NCBI RefSeq assembly: GCF_009469605.1
Contig: NZ_SSXU01000012.1
Coordinates: 62,001 to 126,000 of the forward strand
Reading direction: 5' to 3'
DNA: 64,000 bases
Source: Zoogloea sp. 1C4
GTDB taxonomy: Bacteria > Pseudomonadota > Gammaproteobacteria > Burkholderiales > Rhodocyclaceae
Shown here in pieces: positions 27,365-35,335 of the stretch. The position numbers and the translations under genes are program-made. The notes below the pieces were generated by a model. The model searched no databases, was not told the DNA's origin, and saw nothing but the letters and a program-made list of their open reading frames with translations. How positions within the stretch are numbered: position 1 is the stretch's first letter; every line of letters begins with the position of its first letter.

Positions 27365-27835
27365 TCAGGACGCCGCCGGCCCCCCTGCGCCGCGCCCGCC
27401 CTTGCCAAAACGCACCGCCGCGTGGGCCCGCAGCTCGTCCAGCGCCGTGCCCTTGCCCGCCGACTTGGCAAAACGGTAGCCATCCAGCGCCGCGTTCATG
27501 ATGTCGCTGCCCAGGGCCATCTCGGTATCCTCCGCCCGCACCGCCAGCGCCGTGATCCGCAGGAACACCGGCCGCAGCTGGTCCAGCGCCCGGATGTCGG
27601 CCCCAAACTCCTCCACCGAGAACGAGCGCGGCAGGATGTCCGGGCTCTGCACCAGCACATCGTGGGCCTTACGCGCAAAGGTCTCGGATTTCGGACCCAT
27701 CTTCACCAGCTCGCCGCGCTCCGCCACCGACAGGGAGATCAGCCCGTCGAGGTGTTTCTCGAGCGAGGCCAGGGCGGCCTCGATCTCCTTCATCGCTTCG
27801 TCGGATACGGACAGGGAAACCAGATTCTGGGACAT
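27365..27835 (-). CDS. Conserved protein of unknown function
   Basis: I recognise no named family in this 156-residue soluble protein. It is largely helical and acidic in the first two thirds (SDEAMKEIEAALASLEKHLDG, KMGPKSETFARKAHDVL, DIRALDQLRPVFLRITAL), with ALGSDIMNAALDGYRFAK and a glycine-rich, basic C-terminus. The composition suggests a helical bundle. The SD is strong (GAGGAGGCG). It has its own promoter with an overlapping palindrome (27896-27936), so it is probably regulated. Role unknown. Confidence 0.75.
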   Translation of the reverse strand: MSQNLVSLSVSDEAMKEIEAALASLEKHLDGLISLSVAERGELVKMGPKSETFARKAHDVLVQSPDILPRSFSVEEFGADIRALDQLRPVFLRITALAVRAEDTEMALGSDIMNAALDGYRFAKSAGKGTALDELRAHAAVRFGKGGRGAGGPAAS

Positions 27836-27895
27836 GGGAAAACGCCTCCTCGCGGTTGTCGATATATGTCAAATGCACGCCATGGTGCGGCCGGC

Positions 27896-27936
27896 ATTCT
27901 AGTGGCGAGGGGGACATGCTGGCAATTCAATTGCCA
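27896..27936 (-). promoter_or_regulatory. Promoter with overlapping palindromic operator
   Basis: On the minus strand, TTGCCA (27925-27920) and TAGAAT (27901-27896) are 18 nt apart, a good sigma-70 promoter. A perfect palindrome, TGGCAATT-C-AATTGCCA (27920-27936), covers the -35 box. A repressor bound there would block the promoter of the gene at 27365-27835. Confidence 0.65.
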
Positions 27937-28089
27937 TAAATGGATGATCCGGACGCCCCCCGCGCGGCCGAGGGAGGCGGCCACGCACCGACGATGGGAG
28001 CTTCGGCCGTGGACCTCGCAGGCCGGCGGCATGGCCATGCCCGGCGGGCCGCCCAAGCCCGGCCCGGGCTCAGCTGCCGCAGCCTTCCG
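27937..28089. other. Intergenic region, nothing recognised
   Basis: This is GC-rich sequence downstream of the SDR gene and upstream of the operator region. I see no gene and no clear terminator. Confidence 0.35.
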
Positions 28090-28773
28090 CTAGCGCGGGA
28101 CCCACCCGCCGCACACCGGAAACACCTGCCCCACGAAGCAGTTGGCGGCGTCGCTGCACAGGTAGGCGGCAAACTCGGCGTCCTCGTTGGCGCCCACCAG
28201 CCGGCCCAGGGGCACCTCGCGCTTCAGGCGTTCCTGGAAACGCGGGTTGGCCTGCACTTCGGGCGGGAAGTAGGTGGGGTTATCGACGAAGTTCTGGGCG
28301 ATGGCATTGACCTGCACGTTGTGGGGCGCCACTTCCACGCCCACCGCCTGCACATAGGCAAGCTGGGCGCCCCGGGCGGCGCTGTAGCTGGACGCGCGCT
28401 TCATGCCGCGCAGGGCCGAGGCGCTGCCCATCACCAGGATCTTGCCGGCACGCCGCTCGATCATCGCCGACAGCACCGCCCGGCACAGGGTGGCCAGCGG
28501 ATGCACCAGCGCGGCGAAACAGTCCTGCCACTCGTCGTCGGTCACATCCGTCACCGCGGTGGTGGGCGCGGTGATCGCCAGATTGGCCACCAGCGCGTCG
28601 ATCTGCCCGGCCCTGGCCACCAAGGCCTCGACGGCACCGGGCGCCCGCAGGGGATCGGTATCGCGGATCACCACGGCGCCGTGGCGCTCGAACACGTCGC
28701 ACAGCACCGGCCCCATGAACTGGTCGGCGTGGGTGATGAGCACCCGTTTTCCCGTCAGCATCGGATTCGACAT
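28090..28773 (-). CDS. SDR-family oxidoreductase with YxxxR in place of YxxxK
   Basis: This 227-residue protein has the Rossmann fold order of short-chain dehydrogenases: KRVLITHADQFMGPV (a variant of TGxxxGxG lacking most glycines), LVANLAITAP (NAG-like motif), GSASALRG (catalytic serine) and SSYSAARGA, where the usual catalytic lysine is arginine. The altered cofactor loop and Lys-to-Arg change suggest a diverged or weakly active member. It ends FVGQVFPVCGGWVPR, as in the family. It lies 45 nt downstream of ubiB on the same strand. Substrate unknown. Confidence 0.85.
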   Translation of the reverse strand: MSNPMLTGKRVLITHADQFMGPVLCDVFERHGAVVIRDTDPLRAPGAVEALVARAGQIDALVANLAITAPTTAVTDVTDDEWQDCFAALVHPLATLCRAVLSAMIERRAGKILVMGSASALRGMKRASSYSAARGAQLAYVQAVGVEVAPHNVQVNAIAQNFVDNPTYFPPEVQANPRFQERLKREVPLGRLVGANEDAEFAAYLCSDAANCFVGQVFPVCGGWVPR

Positions 28774-28818
28774 TGCCGCTCCTCCTGTCTTCGGTCAGAA
28801 AAACCTTGCCGGGCCGGA

Positions 28819-30483
28819 TCAGCGCCCGCCGCGCCACACCGACACCAGCACCCACAAGCCGCCCAGCATCGCGCCCACAAAGCCCAACAGGCCGATCAGC
28901 GACACCGAATCGCTGCGATTGACGGTGAGGGCGATGGACGAGCCGACGATCAGCGCGGCGGTGACGATGCCCATCGTCAGCCGGCTGGCGGCCCGGTCGA
29001 GCTGGTCGCCGAAGGCCTTGAGGGGCGGCACGTCCACCTCCAGCTTCAGGCTGCCCCGGCGGGCGATGCGCAGCAGGCGGGCCAGATCGTGGGGCAGCCC
29101 GGCCAGCAGATCGGCCACTGACACCAGCCCGCGCCAGCCGCGCCGGGCGATGGCGTCCGGCGCGTGGTGGGCGAGGATCACCTCGCGCAGATAGGGCGCG
29201 GCCTCGCCGGCGATGTCGAAATCCGGGTCGAGCTGGCGGCCGAGGCCTTCGAGGGTGATGAAGGCCTTGATCATCAGCGCCAGATCCGGCGGCAGGGCGA
29301 GGCCGTGCTCCCGCAGGATGCCCACCACGTCGCCCAGCATGGCGCCGAAATCCAGCTGCCGGAGGGGCACGCCGTGGTACTCATCCACAAAGCGGTCGAT
29401 GTCGGCGCGCAGGGATACGCTGTCGGCCTCGGCCGCGTCGCTCCAGCCCAGCAGCACCTGGGTGACCAGCCCGCCGTCCCGGTCCACCAGCCCGTGGAGC
29501 AGCTCGGCCACCTCGTAGCGCCGGGCCTCGGGCAGCCGCCCGACCATCCCGAAGTCGATGAAGGCGAGGCGGTTGTCGGGCAGGTAGAACACGTTGCCCT
29601 GGTGCGGATCGGCGTGGAAGAAACCGTCCTCCAGCACCATCTTGAGCACCGCGCGGGCACCCCGCCGGGCCAGCAGGCGCCGGTCATAGCCTTCGGGCAA
29701 CGCCGTCACCGCACGCCCGGGCACGCCCTCGATGAAGTCCTGCACGTTGAGCCGTTCGCCCGACCATTGCCAGTGGATGCGCGGCACGACGATCTCCGGC
29801 TGATCCACGAAGCTCGCCGCGATGCGTTCGGCGTTGCGCCCTTCGGCCGAGAAATCCAGCTCCCGGCGCAGCGAATGGGCAAACTGGCGCACCACCTCGC
29901 GGGGGCGATAGCGGCGCAGGTCCGGCGCCTCGGCCTCGACGATCTCGGCCAGCCGGGCCAGCAGCCGCAGGTCGGCCTCGATCACCGGGCGGATGCCGGG
30001 CCGGCGCACCTTGAGGGCAACCGGCGTGCCGTCCGCCAATTTCGCCCGATGCACCTGGGCCAGGCTGGCCGCCGCCAGGGGCGTGGTGTCGAGTTCGGTG
30101 AAGATGTTTTCGGGGAGATCGCCCAGGTCTTCGGCGAGCTGGGCGCGGATGGCCTCGAAGGGCACCGCCGGCGCCGCGTCCTGCAGCTTGCCGAACTCGG
30201 CGATCCATTCCGGCGGAAAGAGATCGGCCCGGGTGGCGAGGATCTGCCCGAGCTTCACGAAGGTGGGGCCGAGCTCCTCCAGCGCGCGGCGCACCCGGGC
30301 AGCCGGTTCGAGCCGGGCAATGTCGTCCTGCCCGCGCAGATGCAGCACCTTGCCGGCCCGCTCCAGCGCCCGCGCCATGCCCAGGCGCTGGACGAGATCA
30401 CCGAAGCCGTAGCGGATCAGCACCGCGGCGATGTCATGGACGCGCCCGAGATCGCGGGCGGCACCGAGGGCTTCCCACAGCAT
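28819..30483 (-). CDS. ubiB: UbiB/ABC1/AarF-family protein-kinase-like protein
   Basis: UbiB-family ATPases support ubiquinone synthesis at the inner membrane. The 554-residue protein has the family's KxGQ motif in TFVKLGQILATR, the Ala-rich nucleotide loop PLAAASLAQVHRAKL, the lysine in VALKVRRPG, FFHADPHQGNVFY and FIDFGMVG. Two C-terminal transmembrane helices follow (ALIVGSSIALTV and LLGFVGAMLGGLWVLV). ATG 30483 was chosen with GGAG seven bases upstream. The gene follows the PhnE-type permeases by 98 nt. It could be a paralogue with another lipid role; no other ubi gene is present. Confidence 0.88.
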   Translation of the reverse strand: MLWEALGAARDLGRVHDIAAVLIRYGFGDLVQRLGMARALERAGKVLHLRGQDDIARLEPAARVRRALEELGPTFVKLGQILATRADLFPPEWIAEFGKLQDAAPAVPFEAIRAQLAEDLGDLPENIFTELDTTPLAAASLAQVHRAKLADGTPVALKVRRPGIRPVIEADLRLLARLAEIVEAEAPDLRRYRPREVVRQFAHSLRRELDFSAEGRNAERIAASFVDQPEIVVPRIHWQWSGERLNVQDFIEGVPGRAVTALPEGYDRRLLARRGARAVLKMVLEDGFFHADPHQGNVFYLPDNRLAFIDFGMVGRLPEARRYEVAELLHGLVDRDGGLVTQVLLGWSDAAEADSVSLRADIDRFVDEYHGVPLRQLDFGAMLGDVVGILREHGLALPPDLALMIKAFITLEGLGRQLDPDFDIAGEAAPYLREVILAHHAPDAIARRGWRGLVSVADLLAGLPHDLARLLRIARRGSLKLEVDVPPLKAFGDQLDRAASRLTMGIVTAALIVGSSIALTVNRSDSVSLIGLLGFVGAMLGGLWVLVSVWRGGR

Positions 30484-30581
30484 CAGCGGCGGCTCCGGCG
30501 TGAGGGGTAAGAAGGCGGATGGAGGCGACTCATCGCCCAAGGGTAATCCAGATCGAAAGCCCCCGGGAGGGGTATGCGCGA

Positions 30582-31349
30582 TCAGGCCTTGCGGCGCAGC
30601 CAGGCGCTGGCGCCATCCACCGCGATGGCCATCGCCAGCATGGCGAGGATCACGGTGCTGGCCTCGGCCTCGTGGAACAGGGACAGGCTGTAGTACAGCA
30701 ACCCGCCCAAGCCCCCGGCGCCCACAAAGCCGAGGATCGCCGCCATCCGGATGTTCATCTCCCAGCGGTACAGGCTGTAGGCCAGCCATTGGGGGGCGAC
30801 CAGCGGCAGCGTGCCGTAGAGGAAGGCCGCGACCGCCGGCGTGCCGCTGCCGGCAAGCGCCTCGGCCGGGGTCGGCGGGGCGTTCTCCAGCGCCTCGGCA
30901 AACAGCCGGCCGAGCACGCCGGTGGTGTGGAGCGCCAGCGCCAGGGTGCCCGCAAACGGCCCGAGGCCCGCCGCCAGCACCATCAGCGTGGCCCACACCA
31001 GCTCGGGCACCGAACGCAGCAGATTGAGCACGAAACGCGCGACGCGACGCACCGCCCGCCCCTGCCGTCCGGCCGCCGGCATCGCCAGCAGCGCCCCGGC
31101 AACGGCCGCCAGCAGCGTGCTGACCAGCGAGATCGCCAGCGTCTCCAGCGCCGCGCCGCCCACCTTGGCGAGGAAATCCGCCGACAGATCCGGCGGGAAG
31201 AAGCGCTGCACGAAAGCCACCGCCTCGCCCACCGCGGCGCCCGTGAACAGCGCGCCCAGCGGCATGTCCAGGTAGGCGAAGCTACCCGCCACCGCCGCCA
31301 GCACCAGCACGATCGCGGCGAGGCCGCCGAAGGTGACGCCGGGTTTCAT
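30582..31349 (-). CDS. phnE: PhnE-type ABC transporter permease (second permease)
   Basis: This 255-residue inner-membrane permease has about six hydrophobic segments and the permease coupling loop (LALHTTGVLGRLFAEALE; PLVAPQWLAYSLYRWEMNIR), typical of PhnE/PtxC. It pairs with the homologous permease at 31462-32283 to form a heterodimer with PhnC and PhnD. ATG 31349 is preferred to the start six codons upstream. A REPIN-like palindrome lies between the two permease genes. Confidence 0.87.
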   Translation of the reverse strand: MKPGVTFGGLAAIVLVLAAVAGSFAYLDMPLGALFTGAAVGEAVAFVQRFFPPDLSADFLAKVGGAALETLAISLVSTLLAAVAGALLAMPAAGRQGRAVRRVARFVLNLLRSVPELVWATLMVLAAGLGPFAGTLALALHTTGVLGRLFAEALENAPPTPAEALAGSGTPAVAAFLYGTLPLVAPQWLAYSLYRWEMNIRMAAILGFVGAGGLGGLLYYSLSLFHEAEASTVILAMLAMAIAVDGASAWLRRKA

Positions 31350-31378
31350 CGCGGCCCCCCGGCGCAAAGTGGATGACC

Positions 31379-31449
31379 TGTAGGTCGGACTTCAGTCCGA
31401 CAGCACGCGTTGATCAGGCAGGGGTTTGTCGGACTGAAGTCCGACCTAC
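31379..31449. repeat. REPIN-like paired palindrome, copy 1
   Basis: The left arm begins TGTAGGTCGGACTTCAGTCC (31379) and the right arm is its near-exact inverse ending at 31449, with about 24 nt between. Each arm is itself palindromic (GTCGGACT/AGTCCGAC). The second copy is at 32305-32376. No transposase (RAYT) gene is in the window. Confidence 0.88.
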
Positions 31450-31461
31450 GGAAGCCCACGC

Positions 31462-32283
31462 TCATGCCAGCCTCCGCCGCAGCAGCTCGGAGATGGCGTC
31501 GGCCGCCACCACCAGCGCCAGAAAGGTGGCCAGGATGGTCGCCGCCTCGCCGCCGTTGAGCATCTTCATGGACTGGTCCATCAGCTGACCAAGCCCGCCG
31601 GCGCCCACGAAGCCCATCACCACCGAGGCGCGCACCGCGCACTCCCAGCGATACACGGTGTAGGAGACCAGCTCCTGCCCGGCGTTGGGCAGCAGGCCGT
31701 AGCAGAAGGCCGCGAGGCGTCCGCTGCCGGCTTCGAGCAGGGCGCGGGTGGGCTGGTCGTCGGTGGATTCGAGGATCTCGCCATACACCTTGCCGAGCAT
31801 GCCGCCGTAGGTGATGCCCAGCGCCAGCACGCCGGCCGCCGCGCCCAGGCCGAAGACGCGCACGAAAAGCAGCGCCCACACCAGCTCCGGCACCCCGCGC
31901 AGCACCGCCAGCACGGCCCGCACCAGCGCCCGCAGCAACTGGCCGATCCAGCCGCCGCGCCCCGGCCCGAGGCGCGACACCGACAGGCTGCGGGTCATCG
32001 CGAGGCCCAGCGGCACCGCCAGCACGAAAGCCACCGCCACGCCGGCGGTAGCCATCGCCAGGGTCTCGATGGTCGCCTTGCCGAGCAGGGCGAGGAAATC
32101 TGGTGAAGTCTCCATCGGCAGGAACCCGCCGACGAAATGCCCCATCGCATTGAGGTTGCCGTCGTCGAACAGCGCCGCCGGACGGAAATCGGTGAGCCGC
32201 AGGAGCGGCCACAGCAGCACCAGCGCCACGAGCGTCCAGCCCAAGCGGGGCAGGGCGGCAGGATCGCGGACGGAGGCGCTCAT
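31462..32283 (-). CDS. phnE: PhnE-type ABC transporter permease (first permease)
   Basis: This 273-residue inner-membrane permease has an N-terminal segment (WTLVALVLLWPLLRL), several further hydrophobic helices and the coupling region LPNAGQELVSYTVYRWECAVR, closely matching the sister permease. It lies between phnC and the second permease in one leftward operon. REPIN-like elements sit on both sides of the gene. Confidence 0.9.
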   Translation of the reverse strand: MSASVRDPAALPRLGWTLVALVLLWPLLRLTDFRPAALFDDGNLNAMGHFVGGFLPMETSPDFLALLGKATIETLAMATAGVAVAFVLAVPLGLAMTRSLSVSRLGPGRGGWIGQLLRALVRAVLAVLRGVPELVWALLFVRVFGLGAAAGVLALGITYGGMLGKVYGEILESTDDQPTRALLEAGSGRLAAFCYGLLPNAGQELVSYTVYRWECAVRASVVMGFVGAGGLGQLMDQSMKMLNGGEAATILATFLALVVAADAISELLRRRLA

Positions 32284-32304
32284 CGCCCCTGGCTCCGCCG
32301 ATCC

Positions 32305-32376
32305 TGTAGGTCGGACTTCAGTCCGACATCACGCGTCGAGCATGCAGGGAATTGTCGGACTGAAGTCCGACCTACA
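32305..32376. repeat. REPIN-like paired palindrome, copy 2
   Basis: Arms at 32305-32328 and 32353-32376 are exact inverted copies, 24 nt apart. They match copy 1 at 31379-31449 almost base for base, and the middles share the short block CACGCGT. Located between phnC and phnE. Confidence 0.88.
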
Positions 32377-32404
32377 GCCGGATTCACGAAAAACAGCATC
32401 CCGC

Positions 32405-33211
32405 TCATGAGCAACGCAGCGGCGAAAGGTCGACGATTGCCGAGGCCGGTGCCCCGGCGATCGGCAGCCCGCCCTCGGCGGCGTAGAGCTCGCGCAGCTG
32501 GCCCTCGGTCACCTGACTCGCCGGCAGGTCGAACAGCACGCCGCTATCCTTCACGCCCACCACCCGCGGAAAGTGCCGCAGGGCCAGATCCACCGCGTGC
32601 AGGCTCGCCACCAGGGTCACGCGGCGGCGGCTGGCTTCTTCGTTCAGCAGGGCCACGGTGAGTTCGGACAGCGCCGGGTCCATCGCCGACACCGGCTCGT
32701 CGGCCAGCAGCAGGTCGGGCTGCTGGTAAAGCACGCGGGCCAGGGCCACCCGCTGCAGTTGGCCGCCGGAGAGGCGGTCGCAACGCTCGAAGAGCTTGTC
32801 GGCCAGATCGAGGCGGGCGAGTTCGCGCCGCGCGCCTTCGGCGTCCGCCGGCAGCACCAGCGAGGCGAGGGATTTCCACAGCGGCCACTGACCCAGCCGG
32901 CCGGCCAGCACGGCCGTCACCACCCGCTGGCGGGGCGGGATCGGCGGGGCCTGATGGACGAGGCCGATGCGCGCGCGCAGCTGGCGGAGCACAGCCGGCG
33001 ACGCCGCCCACGGGTCGCCACCTTCCATCCGCAGCCGCCCCCCGCTCGGGCGCAGGGCCGCGGCGAGCACCCGCAGCAGGGTGGTCTTGCCGGCACCGGA
33101 CGCGCCGATCAGCGCGACCCGCTCGCCGGCCTCGACATGCAGGTCGATCCAGCGCAGGGCCTGGTGGCCGTTGGCATGGACGAGGCCCACGCCTTCGAGG
33201 GAGAGGTTCAT
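32405..33211 (-). CDS. phnC: PhnC-type ABC transporter ATPase
   Basis: This 268-residue ATPase energises the import system. Walker A is [13 protein letters not shown], the Q-loop is [15 protein letters not shown], the ABC signature is [15 protein letters not shown], Walker B is [13 protein letters not shown] and the switch histidine is in [21 protein letters not shown] at 33211 is the likely start, with AGGATC upstream; the earlier in-frame start has no homology. The C-terminus carries about 25 extra residues. The gene order phnD-phnC-phnE-phnE is the usual one. Confidence 0.9.
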   Translation of the reverse strand: MNLSLEGVGLVHANGHQALRWIDLHVEAGERVALIGASGAGKTTLLRVLAAALRPSGGRLRMEGGDPWAASPAVLRQLRARIGLVHQAPPIPPRQRVVTAVLAGRLGQWPLWKSLASLVLPADAEGARRELARLDLADKLFERCDRLSGGQLQRVALARVLYQQPDLLLADEPVSAMDPALSELTVALLNEEASRRRVTLVASLHAVDLALRHFPRVVGVKDSGVLFDLPASQVTEGQLRELYAAEGGLPIAGAPASAIVDLSPLRCS

Positions 33212-33262
33212 GGTGATCCTTGGGCGGCCCGGCGGGGAAAGCCTCATGCCGGGCGGCGCGCC

Positions 33263-34144
33263 TTACTTCAGCAGGCCGGCGGCCTGGGCGGCGCTTTCGA
33301 TGCCCTTGTAGTTCTCCGCCTTGGTGGGGATGAACTTGCTGGCGCGCTGCAGGGCCATGATTTCCTTGTGGGCCGGGTTGGCCGGGTCGAGCTTCAGGAA
33401 GGCCTGCTTGAGCTTTTCCTGGATCTTCGGGTCGAGATCGCCGCGCACCGTCCAGTTGTAGTCGAAGTAGGGCGGCGTGGTGGCGAAGACGCGGACCTTG
33501 CTGGTATCCACCTTCTTCTGCTCGACCAGCTTGTCCCACACCGAGGTGTTGAGCACGCCGGCATCCACCTTGCCGCCCTGCACGAAGGCCACGGTGGCGT
33601 CGTGGGCGCCGGAGAAGGCGACCGTCTTGAAATCCTTGTCCGGGTTGATGCCTTCCTGGCCCAGGAAGTAGCGCGGCATCAGGTGGCCGGAGGTGGACGA
33701 GGGCGCGCCGAAGGCGAAGGTCTTGCCCTTCAGGTCGGCGAAGGTCTTGATGCTGTCGCTGGCGGTGATGAAGCGCGAGGTGAACTTCGCGTCCTCGGCC
33801 CGCTGGACCAGCGGCACGGCGGTGCCGCCGGTGCGGATCCTGGCCTGCACGAAGGTGAAACCGCCCAGCCAGGCCATGTCGAGCTTGCGGGTAGCGAGGG
33901 CTTCGACCACCGCGGCGTAGTCGGTCACCGGCACGAAGACGACCTTCATCCCGGTTTCCGCTTCGAGGTACGCGCCCAGCGGGGCGAACTTGCGCTGCAG
34001 CTCGGTGGGCGCTTCGTCGGGGATCGCGGAGACGCGCAGCACGTCCTCGGCCTGGGCGGCGAAGGGCACGCCAGCAGCGGCAGCCAGGGCGGAAACGGCA
34101 AAGGCACGCAGCAGCGCGCGCCGGGCAAAGGGCACGGAAGTCAT
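33263..34144 (-). CDS. phnD: PhnD-family periplasmic substrate-binding protein
   Basis: This 293-residue binding protein has an N-terminal signal with two arginines (FARRALLRAF), cleaved near AQA-ED, so Tat or Sec export is possible. The mature part fits the phosphonate/phosphite-binding PhnD family: VSAIPDEAPTELQRKFAPLG, MAWLGGFTFVQAR, FGAPSSTSGHLMPRYFL. The IPDEAPTELQRKFAPL pattern recalls proteins annotated as putative selenate ABC binding proteins. No C-P lyase or phosphite dehydrogenase gene is present. The ligand could be a phosphonate, phosphite or another oxyanion. The SD is GAGGAG. Confidence 0.9.
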   Translation of the reverse strand: MTSVPFARRALLRAFAVSALAAAAGVPFAAQAEDVLRVSAIPDEAPTELQRKFAPLGAYLEAETGMKVVFVPVTDYAAVVEALATRKLDMAWLGGFTFVQARIRTGGTAVPLVQRAEDAKFTSRFITASDSIKTFADLKGKTFAFGAPSSTSGHLMPRYFLGQEGINPDKDFKTVAFSGAHDATVAFVQGGKVDAGVLNTSVWDKLVEQKKVDTSKVRVFATTPPYFDYNWTVRGDLDPKIQEKLKQAFLKLDPANPAHKEIMALQRASKFIPTKAENYKGIESAAQAAGLLK

Positions 34145-34201
34145 CGACAGCTCCTCGAAACGGCATCGCAACACGACGCCAGCCGCCGGGACGGGGGAGA
34201 A

Positions 34202-34228
34202 CGGCCCCGGCTTAAGTTTCCGGGGCCG
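34202..34228 (-). other. Hairpin in the phnD leader
   Basis: CGGCCCCGG and CCGGGGCCG form a perfect nine-base stem around CTTAAGTTT. It lies about 60 nt upstream of the phnD start and 132 nt past the permease stop at 34361. It may end that gene's transcript or act in the phnD leader. Confidence 0.5.
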
Positions 34229-34282
34229 GCACATGGCAGCCCCGCTCGTCACACATCAGGCGGTACACAGACCGCGGGGCGG

Positions 34283-34311
34283 ACTATAGCGACGGACACC
34301 GCCGGAGTGAA
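34283..34311 (-). promoter_or_regulatory. Promoter of the phnDCE operon
   Basis: On the minus strand, TTCACT and TATAGT are exactly 17 nt apart, about 140 nt upstream of the phnD start. The hairpin at 34202-34228 falls in the resulting leader. Confidence 0.6.
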
Positions 34312-34360
34312 CAGGCCAGACGCACCCCGACCGAAAACATCGCCCTCCGGGGCGGGCGGT

Positions 34361-35266
34361 TCAGGTCCTCGCCGCCTGCCGGCTGGCCAGCCAGCCGAAC
34401 AGCGACAACAGCGCCAGCCCGCCGCCGATCAGCACGATGCCGGCCACCTCGCTGGCCGCAAAGGCCTCGCCCAGCGTTAGCCGCGACGACAGGATCGCCA
34501 CCACCGGCGTTCCGAGCACCGACAAGCTCGCCTCCCACGCCGGCACCCGGTCGAGGATCCACACCCACAGCCACCAGCACAGGGCCACGCTCGCCACTGA
34601 CAGGAAGGTGAGGATCAGCACGTAGTCCATCGTCCAGTGGGTCGGCTCACCGGGCAGCACCGCGGCGATGATCGCCAGCGGGATCGAGCCGAAGATCATC
34701 TGCCACATGGTGAGCACCAGCAGATCCACAGGACGCGCCTGACGCAGCCGCTTGATGAGGATGGTACCCACGGCCCAGCACAGGGCCGCGCCGAGCCCCA
34801 GCGCCTTGCTGAGCAGGCTGGTGTGCATGTTCCAGGGCTCGATGATCAGCATCAGCCCGCCCAGGGTGCTGGCGGCCGCCAGCCACTGCTTGCCGCGCAC
34901 CCGCTCGCCCAGCAGCGGCCAGCCCAGCAGCAGCGTCCAGATCGGCATCGTGAAGATCAGCACCGCGGTCTTGCCCGGGCCGCCTTCCACCAGCGCGGAG
35001 GTCTGCAGCAGCGTGAAGCCGGCCACCTGCACCAGCCCGATCAGCACCGTCGCCCCCGGCGCCGCCAGCCGCATCGACTTGCCCGACAGGCGCACCGCGA
35101 GGATCAGCGCCAGGGTGCCGCCCACGCAGCGCTGGGCCGCCACCGCAAAGGGTGACGCGTAAGTCAGCGCCTGCTTGATGAGCACCCAGGTGTAGCCCCA
35201 GGTACAGGACAGCACGATCAGCGCGATCGCCGGCAGGAAACGGCTCAACGGGGAAGACGAAGGCAT
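34361..35266 (-). CDS. EamA/DMT-family transporter
   Basis: This 301-residue membrane protein has about ten hydrophobic segments and two EamA repeats: IVLSCTWGYTWVLIKQAL in the first and ALGLGAALCWAVGTILIKRL in the second. Such proteins usually export metabolites or amino acids; the substrate here is unknown. ATG 35266 is chosen over an upstream TTG at 35287. A terminator upstream separates it from the AEC transporter gene. Confidence 0.87.
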   Translation of the reverse strand: MPSSSPLSRFLPAIALIVLSCTWGYTWVLIKQALTYASPFAVAAQRCVGGTLALILAVRLSGKSMRLAAPGATVLIGLVQVAGFTLLQTSALVEGGPGKTAVLIFTMPIWTLLLGWPLLGERVRGKQWLAAASTLGGLMLIIEPWNMHTSLLSKALGLGAALCWAVGTILIKRLRQARPVDLLVLTMWQMIFGSIPLAIIAAVLPGEPTHWTMDYVLILTFLSVASVALCWWLWVWILDRVPAWEASLSVLGTPVVAILSSRLTLGEAFAASEVAGIVLIGGGLALLSLFGWLASRQAART

Positions 35267-35289
35267 CGGCGACTCACGGAAAGGCAAAG

Positions 35290-35314
35290 CGGAAAGACCG
35301 CCTGCAGCAGGCGG
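35290..35314 (-). terminator. Terminator after the AEC transporter gene
   Basis: CCGCCTG and CAGGCGG pair around CAG. On the minus strand TCTTTCC follows. It ends the AEC transcript before the EamA gene. Confidence 0.65.
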
Positions 35315-35335
35315 AGTTCGCGGCGGCGGGCCGAA

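Noticed and set aside
26986-27483. A minus-strand frame giving seven-residue repeats (WQFEVQA and similar)
   Set aside because: It is produced by the 21-nt repeat; no ribosome site, overlap with two real genes, and repeat units have drifted in ways that do not preserve the residues.
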